This document shows, piece after piece, positions 8,355 to 17,050 of a stretch of 64,000 nt of DNA. Each line of letters begins with the position of its first letter. The stretch's first letter is position 1. The notes under the pieces were generated by a model. The model was not told the origin of the DNA, ran no database searches, and was given only the letters and a program-made list of their open reading frames with translations. Origin of the DNA: Phytopseudomonas straminea (lineage in GTDB: Bacteria; Pseudomonadota; Gammaproteobacteria; Pseudomonadales; Pseudomonadaceae). Both the position numbers and the translations under genes were made by a program. The stretch is taken from positions 429,593 through 493,592 of the forward strand of contig NZ_FOMO01000002.1 of assembly GCF_900112645.1 (NCBI RefSeq). Direction: 5' to 3'.

Positions 8355-9197
8355 ATGGCTCTGTCGATCCACACCAACTACGCATCCCTGGTCACCCAGT
8401 CGAACCTGAACAAGACCAACGGCAACCTGTCCACCGCGCAACAGCGCCTGGGTACCGGCTACCGCGTCAACAGCGCCGCCGACGACGCCGCTGGCCTGCA
8501 GATCGCCACCCGCCTGAATGCCCAGTCCCGCGGCATGGACGTTGCCTCGCGCAACACCGGCGATGCCATCTCCCTGCTGCAAACCGCTGAAGGCGCCTTC
8601 ACCGAAATCACCGACATCACCCAGCGTCTGAAAGACCTGGCCACTCAAGCGGCGAGTGATACCAACAGCGCAGACGACCGTACCGCACTGCAGGGCGAGT
8701 TCGACGCACTGGCCCTGGAGATCGAGAACATCTTCCAGAACACCACCTACGCTGGCGAAAAACTGTTCGACACCGGCGGCAAACTGCAGGCAGGTCCGGT
8801 CAACTTCCAGATTGGCGCCACTGCTGACGAGACATTGGCCTTTGACGCCTCGACCAAGGTCGACGGCATGGCAACCCTGATCACCGATATCAAAGCCCTG
8901 ACCTTGGACGACGCAGCCAACGCTGGCGCGGCCATCACTGCCCTGGCAGATGGCCTGGACGATATCGGCGCTCTGCGTGCCGACTTCGGTGCCAACATCA
9001 ACCGGCTGAACCACACGTCCAACAACCTGGCCAACATGAAGGACAACACCGATGTTGCCCGCGGCCGCATCATGGACGCCGACTTCGCTTCCGAAAGCGC
9101 CAGCATGACCAAGAACAGCATGCTGATGCAGTCCGGTATTTCGATGCTGCGCCAATCCGGCCAGATGCCGAGCATGGTCATGTCCCTGCTGGGCTGA
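8355..9197 (+). CDS. lafA: Lateral-type flagellin
   Basis: 280 residues, a short flagellin. The conserved N-terminal D0/D1 region is present (MALSIHTNYASLVTQSNLNK, LGTGYRVNSAADDAAGLQIA) and the C-terminal D1/D0 region ends RIMDADFASESASM...QMPSMVMSLLG. The variable surface domain between about 150 and 210 is minimal, as in lateral flagellins. It is the filament subunit, exported by the type III apparatus. It has its own transcription unit: AGAAGGA precedes the ATG and a strong terminator follows at 9223-9256. A sigma-54-like element with wrong spacing lies at 8244-8260. Confidence 0.95.
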   Translation: MALSIHTNYASLVTQSNLNKTNGNLSTAQQRLGTGYRVNSAADDAAGLQIATRLNAQSRGMDVASRNTGDAISLLQTAEGAFTEITDITQRLKDLATQAASDTNSADDRTALQGEFDALALEIENIFQNTTYAGEKLFDTGGKLQAGPVNFQIGATADETLAFDASTKVDGMATLITDIKALTLDDAANAGAAITALADGLDDIGALRADFGANINRLNHTSNNLANMKDNTDVARGRIMDADFASESASMTKNSMLMQSGISMLRQSGQMPSMVMSLLG

Positions 9198-9222
9198 TCC
9201 AGCCGCAGCGACAAGCCCTTCG

Positions 9223-9256
9223 ACGCCCCCGCCCTCGTGCGGGGGCGTTTTCGTTT
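9223..9256 (+). terminator. Rho-independent terminator after flagellin
   Basis: A perfect 10-bp stem (ACGCCCCCGC / GCGGGGGCGT) with a six-base loop is followed by TTTCGTTT. It lies 25 bases after the flagellin stop and isolates lafA from the lafZ-like gene. Confidence 0.9.
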
Positions 9257-9438
9257 GCGTGACAAAACCGGTCGTGCACACCGCTGAAGTGATCGGGTCG
9301 GCAATTTTCAGCCCTCCATACTCGACAAAATGTCACAGCAGTCATGCTAAAAAAGTTGCAGTGACGGTTTTACAACGCCAATATGCCGCCACAAATGGAT
9401 GCTATACCTCCTGAAATGGAAAAAGTTCACGTTCGCCT

Positions 9439-10251
9439 ATGACGCTTTCCTCTTCCCTTGAAATCGACCTGGACGGCCCCTGCTTCCGATTGCAGATCGG
9501 TGGCGCGGGTGGCGAAGCGTTGTTTCAGCCGGCGCGCTACCTGCTGATATTGCTCAATGGCGAGCAACAAAAGCGTGTGGAACTCGGCTATTCGGGTAGT
9601 CGCTTGCTGGAGCGCCTGCTGCAGACGCCTGGCGAAGTGATCGCCAGGGAGGATTTGCTTCAATACGCCTGGGCGGATCGTGTAGTCGGACAGGGCAGCC
9701 TGAACCAGCAGATCTACACCCTGCGCCAACTGCTGGGCGATGAACAGAAACGCGACATCATCCAAACCCTTCCGCGCCGGGGGTACCTGCTCAACCCCAG
9801 CACCGTGCTGGAAACCCTGCAGCCTGCAGCCACTGCGGCACCAGCGCTGCAAGCGGCGCCAACTGCGCAAGTGATCACGAAAAAACGCCCTGGATTTCAG
9901 TTGCGCTGGCCGGCCGCCTTGATGGCCGCCGGCACATTGCTGCTGTGCAGCAAGCTGGCCAGCGACAAGGAAACCGACTTGCAGTTGTATGCCACGCTGG
10001 GCCAGTTGAGCATTCTCTACGTCGCTCAGAACCCGCGACAGCTTGCCCAGCTGCAGCATCTGGCGCAGCCCGCGGTCAGTGGCCTGGCCGAGCTAAGCGA
10101 GCAGCCGCGCGTGGTCACGGTCACCGGCATCGGAGAATTCGTGCAGGTGCTATGCCGCAACCCGGACAGCCGACAAACCCACTGGCTGGAAATCCATCAA
10201 TCACGGCTCAGTGCAGTGCCGGAACAACACCTGCGAAGCTGCCTGATATGA
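9439..10251 (+). CDS. lafZ: ToxR/CadC-type membrane-bound transcriptional regulator, LafZ-like
   Basis: 270 residues. Residues about 35-118 form an OmpR/ToxR-type winged-helix DNA-binding domain (TPGEVIAREDLLQYAW, QGSLNQQIYTLRQLLGD, IIQTLPRRGYLL). There is no receiver domain. A single membrane segment is at about 157-173, followed by a periplasmic domain of about 95 residues with Cys239 and Cys268, which could pair as in ToxR. The gene follows the flagellin, and lateral flagellar clusters carry a transmembrane regulator called LafZ at a similar place, so a role in lateral flagellar gene control is likely but inferred. The signal and target genes are unknown. The stop overlaps the next start as ATGA. 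Confidence 0.75.
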   Translation: MTLSSSLEIDLDGPCFRLQIGGAGGEALFQPARYLLILLNGEQQKRVELGYSGSRLLERLLQTPGEVIAREDLLQYAWADRVVGQGSLNQQIYTLRQLLGDEQKRDIIQTLPRRGYLLNPSTVLETLQPAATAAPALQAAPTAQVITKKRPGFQLRWPAALMAAGTLLLCSKLASDKETDLQLYATLGQLSILYVAQNPRQLAQLQHLAQPAVSGLAELSEQPRVVTVTGIGEFVQVLCRNPDSRQTHWLEIHQSRLSAVPEQHLRSCLI

Positions 10252-10673
10252 CGCGTGGAAAAAAGATTCTGTTATTCACCGGCACCCTGGCGTTGGCCCT
10301 GGTCACCCTGTCTCCCTGGTCGGCGGAAAGCTGCCTGCAGGGCCGCTACAGCAGCCAGGGCACCCTGCTGCTCGCTGATGGCAGCAGCACCCAGGTCACC
10401 CATGCGATGCAATTCAGCGACCAGCGCTTCTATGGGCTCAGCCGCCAGCAAGGCCTGATCGTGGAATTCAATGGCCGGGTTGAAAAGCACCAGAAGGGGC
10501 ACTACCAACTGGTGGTTGAAAAGGGCAACGCCACGGAGCTGGATGCCAGCGCCGACGACTACAGCCTATTCACCCACCTGTTCACACGTCGCAAGGGCTC
10601 AGTGATCAACCTGACCGCCATCAACGACTGCCTGTACGCCACCGAAACCAGCCAGGTCTATTGTCGCGACTAG
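10248..10673 (+). CDS. Small membrane-anchored periplasmic protein coupled to the ToxR-like regulator
   Basis: 141 residues; no family recognised. Residues 7-21 form one hydrophobic segment (signal anchor or signal peptide); the rest is a soluble, probably periplasmic domain with Cys29, Cys128 and Cys139. Its ATG overlaps the regulator's stop (ATGA), so the two are made together. ToxR-family regulators often have a downstream partner of exactly this design (ToxS, TcpH, VtrC): one N-terminal membrane segment plus a small periplasmic domain that stabilises the regulator or senses a ligand. A ToxS-like role is therefore an inference from layout, not from sequence similarity. Confidence 0.6.
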   Translation: MTRGKKILLFTGTLALALVTLSPWSAESCLQGRYSSQGTLLLADGSSTQVTHAMQFSDQRFYGLSRQQGLIVEFNGRVEKHQKGHYQLVVEKGNATELDASADDYSLFTHLFTRRKGSVINLTAINDCLYATETSQVYCRD

Positions 10674-10677
10674 CGGC

Positions 10678-11628
10678 TCACAGCGCCTTGGCGTCAGGCT
10701 GCGCATCACCGTTGCCGAGCAATTGCGCCCCCTGCTCGCTAACCCGGGCACGTAGCGCCGTGCTGTCGAACAACTGCCGATACAGCGCCTCGGCCTGATC
10801 GGTCAGCAGGAGGATTTCCACCCGGCGATTGGCACCGTCCTCCGGCTGATCCGGCCGAATGGGCATACCGTCGGCATGGGCCGTGACCTGCAGTACGCGC
10901 GCCACCGCAATGCCTTTCTCGACCATCACCCGGCGCGCCTGCAGCGCACGGTCACCGGAGAGATTCCAGTTGTCGTAGCCGGTAATACTGCGAAAAGCAG
11001 TCGAGTCGGTATGTCCGCTGATGATCAGCTTGTTGTCGGCACCGGCCAGCACTGCTGACAAGCCACCCAGCAACGCCAGAAAATGCGGATCGATCTTGGC
11101 GCTGCCACGGGCGAACATGAAGCGTTGCGCATCATCCTTGAGAACGATGCGCAGCCCCTGAGGCACGATTTCCACCTCCAGGTTGGCTTCGGCATCGAGT
11201 TGCTGCTTGATCTGTTCCAGCAGGGTGGCCAGCGACTGCATATCGCTGGCGCTGCCGTAATGCCGCACGGGCTGCGCCTCGCCAGCTTCGCCTGCCTGCC
11301 CCTGGCCACTGGCGTACTCGTCCGAAGGTCGCTCGGGCTGCGGCCGAGGTACCGATACGCCGTCGAACTCCAGCGGCGTTCGGCTGGTGCCCTCGAAGAC
11401 CCCGGCGCCCCCGTCGACCAGCGGGTTGGTGAGCATGTCGCCCTGGGATGGGCTGGTCATTTCATTACGCGGGTTGACGATCCACAGCACCATGAACAGC
11501 GCCATCATTGCCATGGTGAAATCGGCGAAAGCCACCTTCCAGGCGCCGCCGTGGCCTTCTTCATGGCCCTTGCGCGAACGCCGCTTGATGATGATCTCAT
11601 GGCCCTGAGCGGCCCCACGCTTGCTCAT
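10678..11628 (-). CDS. lafU: Flagellar stator protein MotB/LafU
   Basis: 316 residues from the ATG at 11628, which overlaps the motA-like stop as ATGA. The N-terminal membrane helix (WKVAFADFTMAMMALFMVLW) has the essential proton-binding Asp at residue 36. After a Pro/Gly-rich plug and linker, residues about 180-290 form an OmpA/MotB peptidoglycan-binding domain (ISGHTDSTAF, NWNLSGDRALQARRVMV, DGANRRVEILL). It anchors the stator to the cell wall. The H+-type helix favours proton over sodium drive. It is the last gene of the operon that starts at fliD or flgM, converging with the small gene at 10248-10673. Confidence 0.93.
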   Translation of the reverse strand: MSKRGAAQGHEIIIKRRSRKGHEEGHGGAWKVAFADFTMAMMALFMVLWIVNPRNEMTSPSQGDMLTNPLVDGGAGVFEGTSRTPLEFDGVSVPRPQPERPSDEYASGQGQAGEAGEAQPVRHYGSASDMQSLATLLEQIKQQLDAEANLEVEIVPQGLRIVLKDDAQRFMFARGSAKIDPHFLALLGGLSAVLAGADNKLIISGHTDSTAFRSITGYDNWNLSGDRALQARRVMVEKGIAVARVLQVTAHADGMPIRPDQPEDGANRRVEILLLTDQAEALYRQLFDSTALRARVSEQGAQLLGNGDAQPDAKAL

Positions 11629-12497
11629 GCGGCGTCCCTTTGATCCTCGAACTGGTTGACCCAGATCTCCAGCTGCTTGAACGCCGGCTTGACGTCCTGC
11701 TCGATCAACTTGCGGCCGGCGTCCACCGCCAGCAGCGTCGGCTTGCCGGCCACGTGGGCGACCAGTGTGGTACGTACGCACTCGAGCGCCGACAGCTCGG
11801 TCTTGATGCGCTGCGACATGGCATGGGACAGCGGCTCCATCAGGCAATAGCACATGAAGATGCCCAGGAAGGTACCGACCAGCGCCGCCGCCACGTGGGC
11901 ACCCACTTCGGCCACCGAACCACCGATGCTGCCCATGGTGATGATGATGCCCAGGATTGCGGCCAGGATGCCGAAGCCCGGCATCGCTTCACCAATCTTC
12001 TGCAGCGAGCGCGACGGCTGCAGCAGCGCATGCTCCATGGCCTCGAGTTCCTGCTCGAGAAAGCCTTCCAGCTCGTGGGCGCTGATCTTGCCCATGGCCA
12101 TCAGCCGGAAGTTGTCGGCGATGAAGGCCATCAGATTGTTTTCTTCGAGAATCAGCGGGTAGCGGGTGAACAGCTCGCTCTGCTCAGGCTCCTCGATATG
12201 CTCGTCCAGCGCCTTCAGGCCACCCTCCTCGACCGTTTCCAGCAGTTCGTAGAGCAGCATCAGCAATTGCCGCTGAAACTCCTCGCCGCGGCGCTTGAGG
12301 ACGAACACGCCCTTGATCTGGCTGCACATTTCCAGCAGCACTTCCTTGGGGTTGGCCACCACCAGACTGCCCAGGCCGGCGCCGAGAATGATGACCACCT
12401 CGGCCGGTTGCCAGAGCATGGCGATGTCACCATGGGCCATGGTGTAGCCGCCCAGCACGCAGCCGATGATGATCAGCGAGCCCAGGATCTTCTGCAT
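11625..12497 (-). CDS. lafT: Flagellar stator protein MotA/LafT
   Basis: 290 residues. Four membrane segments are visible: about 5-22, 33-50, 170-190 and 200-222. The family signature PGFGILAAILGIIITM (173-188) includes the conserved proline of the ion path. The cytoplasmic loop between segments 2 and 3 carries charged residues that contact FliG. Together with LafU it forms the proton channel that drives the motor. It follows lafS by four bases and overlaps lafU. Confidence 0.94.
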   Translation of the reverse strand: MQKILGSLIIIGCVLGGYTMAHGDIAMLWQPAEVVIILGAGLGSLVVANPKEVLLEMCSQIKGVFVLKRRGEEFQRQLLMLLYELLETVEEGGLKALDEHIEEPEQSELFTRYPLILEENNLMAFIADNFRLMAMGKISAHELEGFLEQELEAMEHALLQPSRSLQKIGEAMPGFGILAAILGIIITMGSIGGSVAEVGAHVAAALVGTFLGIFMCYCLMEPLSHAMSQRIKTELSALECVRTTLVAHVAGKPTLLAVDAGRKLIEQDVKPAFKQLEIWVNQFEDQRDAA

Positions 12498-12501
12498 CGT
12501 T

Positions 12502-13233
12502 TCAGTTCTCCGTGAGAAAGCGGCAAGCCTTGGCGATCGCCTGCTTGCTCAGTTGACAGACCCGGGCGTCGCTCACTTCGAGCACCAGGGCGATTTCCTT
12601 GAGACTCAGCTCGTGCAGGTAATACAGGGTCAGCACCAGGCGCTCGCGCTCATCCAGGCGCGCCAGGGCCTGGGTCAGCAGGCGCTCGCGCAGCACCTGA
12701 TCCTCGGCGCTGCGGCTGCTGCCGGCCAGGCTTTCCTGACCGTCCTGCAGCAGGCTGTCGAGGCTCTCGATGGCTTCGCTGGTTTGCGCCATCAGGTGAT
12801 CCTGATAGCCCTGGGCGTCCAGGCCGGTAGCGGCCAGGATCTCGCTCTCCTGGGGCTCGCGGCCCAGCTTGCGGGTCAGCTCGCGAATGCCGTCGCGCAC
12901 CCGATGCGACTGTTGCCGCACGGTACGTGGGCGCCAGTCGAGGCGACGCAGCTCATCGAGGATCGCGCCACGGATGCGCAAGCTGGCGAAACGTGCGAAC
13001 TGCTCATCCGGCTCGCCATAGCGGCGCAGGCTGTCGAGCAGGCCTAGCAAACCGATCTGTTCCATGTCTTCACGATCGAGCACCTGGCTAGCCTGCAGCT
13101 CCAGTTGGCGTACCACCCGCTTGACCAGCGGCAGGTAGCGCAGCAGCCACTGCTGTTCGGCTGCTGCCGACAGCGGTACGAACGCGACCGGTGCCTCGGC
13201 GTAGTGGTGGTCCTGGGCAGGCTGAGCGCTCAT
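12502..13233 (-). CDS. lafS: Flagellar sigma factor, FliA/LafS type (sigma-28)
   Basis: 243 residues. Sigma region 2 is seen in YLPLVKRVVRQLELQ through FARFASLRIRGAILDELRR; region 3 follows (VRDGIRELTRKLGREP), and region 4 has the helix-turn-helix LSLKEIALVLEVSDARVCQL. It directs RNA polymerase to late flagellar promoters and should be held by the FlgM at 17488-17766. A second flagellar sigma factor inside this cluster means the lateral system can be run apart from the polar one. It lies between lafF and lafT. Confidence 0.93.
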   Translation of the reverse strand: MSAQPAQDHHYAEAPVAFVPLSAAAEQQWLLRYLPLVKRVVRQLELQASQVLDREDMEQIGLLGLLDSLRRYGEPDEQFARFASLRIRGAILDELRRLDWRPRTVRQQSHRVRDGIRELTRKLGREPQESEILAATGLDAQGYQDHLMAQTSEAIESLDSLLQDGQESLAGSSRSAEDQVLRERLLTQALARLDERERLVLTLYYLHELSLKEIALVLEVSDARVCQLSKQAIAKACRFLTEN

Positions 13234-13241
13234 GGGCCGGC

Positions 13242-13718
13242 CTACTGCACGATCAGCTTGCTGACCAGCAGATTGCTGAACGGCACGCTGATATTGCGCG
13301 CCGCCAGGTCTTCACGCAGCACGTTTTCAAGTTTCGTCTGCAGGTCGCTGACGGGCAGTTCGCGCAGGGCATCGAACGACAGCGCGGAAAGATGAGACAC
13401 CACCGAATTGCGCACCATGGGCTCCAGGCTCTCGAGCTGCACCTTTTCGGTTTCCTTGCCAGCCTGCAGCGCCAGGTCGAGCACGAAGTAATGCTCGCGC
13501 GCGGTACCGCGCACACTGACGATGATCTTGTCGATGGGGAAGAACTGGTACTCGGACGCCGCCACTTCGGCCACCGTGGGCGCTTCGGCTGCCTCCCCAG
13601 CCGGCGCACTGGCCGCTTGCACGCCCGCGCGCAGCATCCAGTAGTTGGCGCCCACGCCGCCCAGGGTGATGAGCAGGTTGAGGACCAGAATGATCAGCAT
13701 CAGGCGCGGCATCGTCAT
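13242..13718 (-). CDS. lafF: Flagellar basal-body-associated protein FliL/LafF
   Basis: 158 residues. One N-terminal membrane helix (LMLIILVLNLLITLGGVGA), an Ala/Glu-rich linker, and the FliL periplasmic domain (FFPIDKIIVSVRGT, HYFVLDLALQAG, MVRNSVVSHLSAL). FliL surrounds and supports the stator units. The order fliK-fliL-fliA-motA-motB here equals lafE-F-S-T-U of lateral clusters. Confidence 0.9.
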   Translation of the reverse strand: MTMPRLMLIILVLNLLITLGGVGANYWMLRAGVQAASAPAGEAAEAPTVAEVAASEYQFFPIDKIIVSVRGTAREHYFVLDLALQAGKETEKVQLESLEPMVRNSVVSHLSALSFDALRELPVSDLQTKLENVLREDLAARNISVPFSNLLVSKLIVQ

Positions 13719-13773
13719 GTTCGATAAATCTCAGTTCACGAAATTGCGGAAAAATGGGTAGGCACTGGCTGAC

Positions 13774-14856
13774 CTATACGGTGATCAGCACATCGCTGCG
13801 CGAGCCCCTGGCTTCTGCGCCCTGGTCTTCGTCCAGTTGCGCGGCCTTGCTTGGTGATTCATTTACCCAGGCGGACGGCGCCTGCCGGCCTCGGCGGTCG
13901 TGCTGGGCATCGCCGCCGACCTGTACGCTGACATCGACGAACGTCTGCCCGACCAAGTCCTGGCGCAATCGCTCGCTGGTCTGCTGCAGCAGGCGAACCA
14001 CGTCCGCCTGGCCGGCCTGGATCTGCACCTGCAGGCGCCCGGCCTCATGGCTCAGCTGGATTTCCACACGCCCCAGCTCGGCGGGATCGAGGCGAATGGT
14101 GGCCTGCTGCAGGCCGTTGCGAAATTGCAGTTCGACGCTGTCACGCAGGGCACCGATCATGCGCTCGCCCCACTGCGCCTGCGGCACCTGGGCCAGGCTC
14201 AAGGTGCGTTCGGCAGGCGATGCGCTGGCCGTTGCCGCTGCAACCGGTGCAGCGGCGACGGGCACCGGGCCCAGCCCGACCACGACCGGCGCCAGCGCGG
14301 CGCGAGCAGGCTCGACAGGGGCGAGCTCGGTTTTGTGCTGCAAGGCTGCAACGCTGATTTCGTCCACTGGCGCAGCGCGTCTGAACGCGGCTTGTGCGTC
14401 CGCCTGAGGATCGGGCTGAGGCACGTCCCCCTGACGCAGGCCCTTGTCCTCGACGCTTACGCCACCTCGCAACGAGGCCGCGCCAGGCGGCGTAGTGACC
14501 ATCGGCGGCACGGGCGCATTGCCGTCGCCAATGCGCGGTACTTCACGGACCTGCAACTGGGCCTCCAGCTGACCGAACATGCTGGCGAGCCACTGCTCGG
14601 CTTCGCTACCGGGATCTGCGGCTGCATCCGGCGAAGCTGGCACCTCGGGCTCTGGCGCCTGCATGGCATCCTCTGCCAGCGGCCAGGCGTCGAGCACCGA
14701 CGGTGCAAGCACCTGTTCGGCATCGATCACGAAGCTCGCGCTGCCGGGCTGCACCATCGCTTGCGCATCACCGCTCGACAACTCGGCGGCTGCCAGCGGC
14801 GCATCACTGGGTGTGGACGCTGTCGCGCTCGGCAGGCCGGAAAGCACCGGGTTCAT
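13774..14856 (-). CDS. lafE: Hook-length control protein FliK/LafE
   Basis: 360 residues from the ATG at 14856, which shares a base with the stop of the preceding gene (TGATG). The long N-terminal part is low-complexity, rich in Ala, Pro and Ser, as usual for a molecular ruler. Residues about 260-340 form the FliK C-terminal domain (ATIRLDPAELGRVEIQLS, QQTSERLRQDLVGQTF). It is exported during hook growth and makes the export gate component FlhB switch substrate class. A frame that extends to 14952 is rejected because it would run inside lafD. Confidence 0.88.
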   Translation of the reverse strand: MNPVLSGLPSATASTPSDAPLAAAELSSGDAQAMVQPGSASFVIDAEQVLAPSVLDAWPLAEDAMQAPEPEVPASPDAAADPGSEAEQWLASMFGQLEAQLQVREVPRIGDGNAPVPPMVTTPPGAASLRGGVSVEDKGLRQGDVPQPDPQADAQAAFRRAAPVDEISVAALQHKTELAPVEPARAALAPVVVGLGPVPVAAAPVAAATASASPAERTLSLAQVPQAQWGERMIGALRDSVELQFRNGLQQATIRLDPAELGRVEIQLSHEAGRLQVQIQAGQADVVRLLQQTSERLRQDLVGQTFVDVSVQVGGDAQHDRRGRQAPSAWVNESPSKAAQLDEDQGAEARGSRSDVLITV

Positions 14857-15182
14857 CACACACCCTCTCCCCACAGTTGACTCTGCTGATAGGCGCTGCG
14901 CCCTTCGGCGCGCTCCAGGTAATCGCGCAAGCGGCTGCGCAGCCGCTCGCATTCCGCAGCACAGCGCTGGCGGGCCTGGCCGTGCAGCACCTGCAGGCGC
15001 AGACGCGCCTCGGCATGCCGGGCATCACAGGGGCAGCTATCGGCAGCGCCCAGGTAAGCGGCGATGTCGCGGTCGACGTCAGCCACCGCCGGCCAGTCTT
15101 CACGCATCAGCACATCGGCCAGGGCGTCATACAGCGCACGCAGACGCAGCACCTGGTCGCAGGTTTCAGCCGCGCTTGGCAT
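14856..15182 (-). CDS. lafD: FliT-like flagellar chaperone, LafD
   Basis: 108 residues, predicted mostly helical, with four or more Cys. FliT-like proteins have weak sequence conservation, so the call rests largely on place: it sits between fliS and fliK, exactly where lafD (a FliT counterpart) lies in lateral clusters. Its start overlaps the fliS end by 17 bases. FliT chaperones bind the cap protein FliD before export and can also act on regulators; which applies here cannot be read from sequence. Confidence 0.65.
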   Translation of the reverse strand: MPSAAETCDQVLRLRALYDALADVLMREDWPAVADVDRDIAAYLGAADSCPCDARHAEARLRLQVLHGQARQRCAAECERLRSRLRDYLERAEGRSAYQQSQLWGEGV

Positions 15183-15564
15183 TCACGCCCTCCCAGCCTT
15201 CGCGCAGCACGCCGAGCAATCCGGTGACTTCGTCCAGCCCCTCGAGCGACAGCGTCACGCTGACGTCGGAGATGCGGTAGATGCAGTAGTCGTAGAGCCG
15301 TGCCAGGCCCTGCACCACGTCGCCGCCATTGTCATGATCGAGGGCGCCGTTGAGGCCGTTGAGGATCTGCAGGCATTTTTCCAGAGACTGCCCCTTCTGC
15401 TGGAAACGCCGCGCCTGAATATGCCCGCGTGCGCGTGCCAGCTCATCGAGCAAGCCGTCGAACAATTGCAGCACCAGCTCGTAGGGCGATGCCGAAGCCG
15501 CACGGGCGTGCAGGTCAACGGCGCGGTAACTGTCGTAACTGTCGTCGAAGGAGTAGTAGCTCAT
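15166..15564 (-). CDS. lafC: Flagellin export chaperone FliS/LafC
   Basis: 132 residues. Typical FliS features: an N-terminal Tyr-rich stretch (SYYSFDDSYDSYR), the helix ASPYELVLQLFDGLLDELARA, and KCLQILNGLNGALDHDNGG followed by LYDYCIYRI. FliS binds the flagellin C-terminus in the cytoplasm to stop early polymerisation. Its ATG shares one base with the fliD stop. Confidence 0.93.
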   Translation of the reverse strand: MSYYSFDDSYDSYRAVDLHARAASASPYELVLQLFDGLLDELARARGHIQARRFQQKGQSLEKCLQILNGLNGALDHDNGGDVVQGLARLYDYCIYRISDVSVTLSLEGLDEVTGLLGVLREGWEGVNAKRG

Positions 15565-16883
15565 CAGAACATTCCGCCGGTCTGCTCCATGCTGATCTGG
15601 ATCTGCATGAGGTTGGTGTACTGCTTCAGGTAGCGGTTGTAGTACTGCTCGTACTGGCGATCGATATCGTCGAACTGTTTCTCGACCCGCTTGATGGCGG
15701 TGCCCAGATTGTCCTTGCGTGCCTTGAGCAGGCCATTGCCGCTGTTGGTGTAAAGCGCCACGGTCTTGTCGAGGCTGTCGATCAGACTGTCCTTGCCGGT
15801 GAACAGCTTCTCGAAGGCCTCAGGCTCGGCAGCCAGCGCCTTCTGAAAGCGCGCGGCGTCCAGGGTCAACTTGCCGTCTCGGTCGGCGCTGACGCCAAAG
15901 TCGATCAGGCTCTTGCCGTCGAAACTGGTGCGGATCAGTTGGCTCAGCGAGTTGTCGATGGTACGTACCGTGGAATCACCGGCCAGTGCACCGCGCTGCC
16001 CTGACTCGCCGCCGCTGCCGGTCAGGCCGTCGATGACCCCGGCCAGGGCGTTGTAGGCATCGATAAAGGTCTTGAGCTTGGCCTGGGTCGCCTCGTCATC
16101 ACGCTCTACGGTGAAGGTCAGCGGCTGCTCGCCGCTGGCATGCACCTGGTTGAACGTGATGTTCACGCCTTCCATGAGGTTCTCGAAGGTATTGCTGGCG
16201 TTCTGCAGCAGCATCCCGCCTTCACCGCCCAGGCGCACCCGGGCATCGCGGGCAGCCGAAAGCTCCTGGCGGTTGTCGGCGGCAGTGGCCAGGGCGGCGT
16301 TGCCGCTGACTGCCACGGAAATCGCCTGGGCCTCACCGCTCTTTTCGCTGTTGAGCACCAGCGTCACTTCGCCGTTGCTGCGTACCAGGGTGCTCTTAAC
16401 TCCGGTGTTATCGCTCGCGGAATTGATCGCCGCGGAAAGCTCGGCCAGCGACAGGGTGCCGTCGCCGCTCTTGTCCGCAGCGCTCAGGTCGACCGTGAAC
16501 GACTTGTCACCCTGCCCCAGGGTCAGTGAGCCGCCCGCCGCCACGTCACCGTCGCGCAGCTGACCGAAGGCCAGTTGATGGCTGCTGGCCAACTGCTCGA
16601 CAAAAAACTGATAGGTGCCCGCAGCGGCCTTGCCGTCCAGGGTGGCCGTGGCCTGCTCGGGCTTGCTGAAGGTGCCGCTGTTGATCAGCATGCTGGCCTT
16701 GTTGGACTTTAGCCCGTACACCGCCGACTTGAAGGTCTTGAGCGCCGAATCCAGGGATGTCAGCGAAGACAACTGGGCGTTGTAGTTGGTCTTGTTGCGC
16801 TGCGCCCGGCGCTCCGTTCCCTGGACCTCGTAGGTCGCCAGTTGCGTCGCCATCTGCTGTACGTAAGCTGAGTCTATGGCCAT
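15564..16883 (-). CDS. lafB: Flagellar filament cap protein FliD/LafB
   Basis: 439 residues. The N-terminal FliD domain is present (SAYVQQMATQLATYEVQGTE), followed by the beta-rich middle (GTYQFFVEQLASSHQLAF), the FLSV-like block VNITFNQVHASGEQPLTFTV, and a coiled-coil C-terminus (RVEKQFDDIDRQYEQYYNRY). FliD caps the filament and folds incoming flagellin. GGAG precedes the ATG. It heads the lafBCDEFSTU series, after a 167-base gap with inverted repeats. Confidence 0.93.
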   Translation of the reverse strand: MAIDSAYVQQMATQLATYEVQGTERRAQRNKTNYNAQLSSLTSLDSALKTFKSAVYGLKSNKASMLINSGTFSKPEQATATLDGKAAAGTYQFFVEQLASSHQLAFGQLRDGDVAAGGSLTLGQGDKSFTVDLSAADKSGDGTLSLAELSAAINSASDNTGVKSTLVRSNGEVTLVLNSEKSGEAQAISVAVSGNAALATAADNRQELSAARDARVRLGGEGGMLLQNASNTFENLMEGVNITFNQVHASGEQPLTFTVERDDEATQAKLKTFIDAYNALAGVIDGLTGSGGESGQRGALAGDSTVRTIDNSLSQLIRTSFDGKSLIDFGVSADRDGKLTLDAARFQKALAAEPEAFEKLFTGKDSLIDSLDKTVALYTNSGNGLLKARKDNLGTAIKRVEKQFDDIDRQYEQYYNRYLKQYTNLMQIQISMEQTGGMF

Positions 16884-16927
16884 GTTCGAATCTCCACTGA
16901 AAGCTATTTAGCAATTCCGGTGCCAGG

Positions 16928-17033
16928 GCCAGAAACCCCGTATTACGCGGGTTTCAGCCAGCCGAGAGGTGAAACGATGCTTCCGCCTGGGCAGCCGGAG
17001 ACGTCCGGCGGAAGCACTGCTTCCTTCCGCCTG
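16928..17033. repeat. Inverted repeats between flgN and fliD
   Basis: Two dyads lie in this gap. GAAACCC and GGGTTTC arms are near 16932-16955. A perfect nine-base pair of arms, GCTTCCGCC (16979-16987) and GGCGGAAGC (17007-17015), has a 19-base spacer; its right arm also pairs with GCTTCC just beyond it, so two foldings compete. No T-run follows on the minus strand, so it is not a standard terminator. It could attenuate read-through from flgMN into lafB or set mRNA stability. Confidence 0.5.
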
Positions 17034-17050
17034 CTGGAAGGGTTTGCGGA

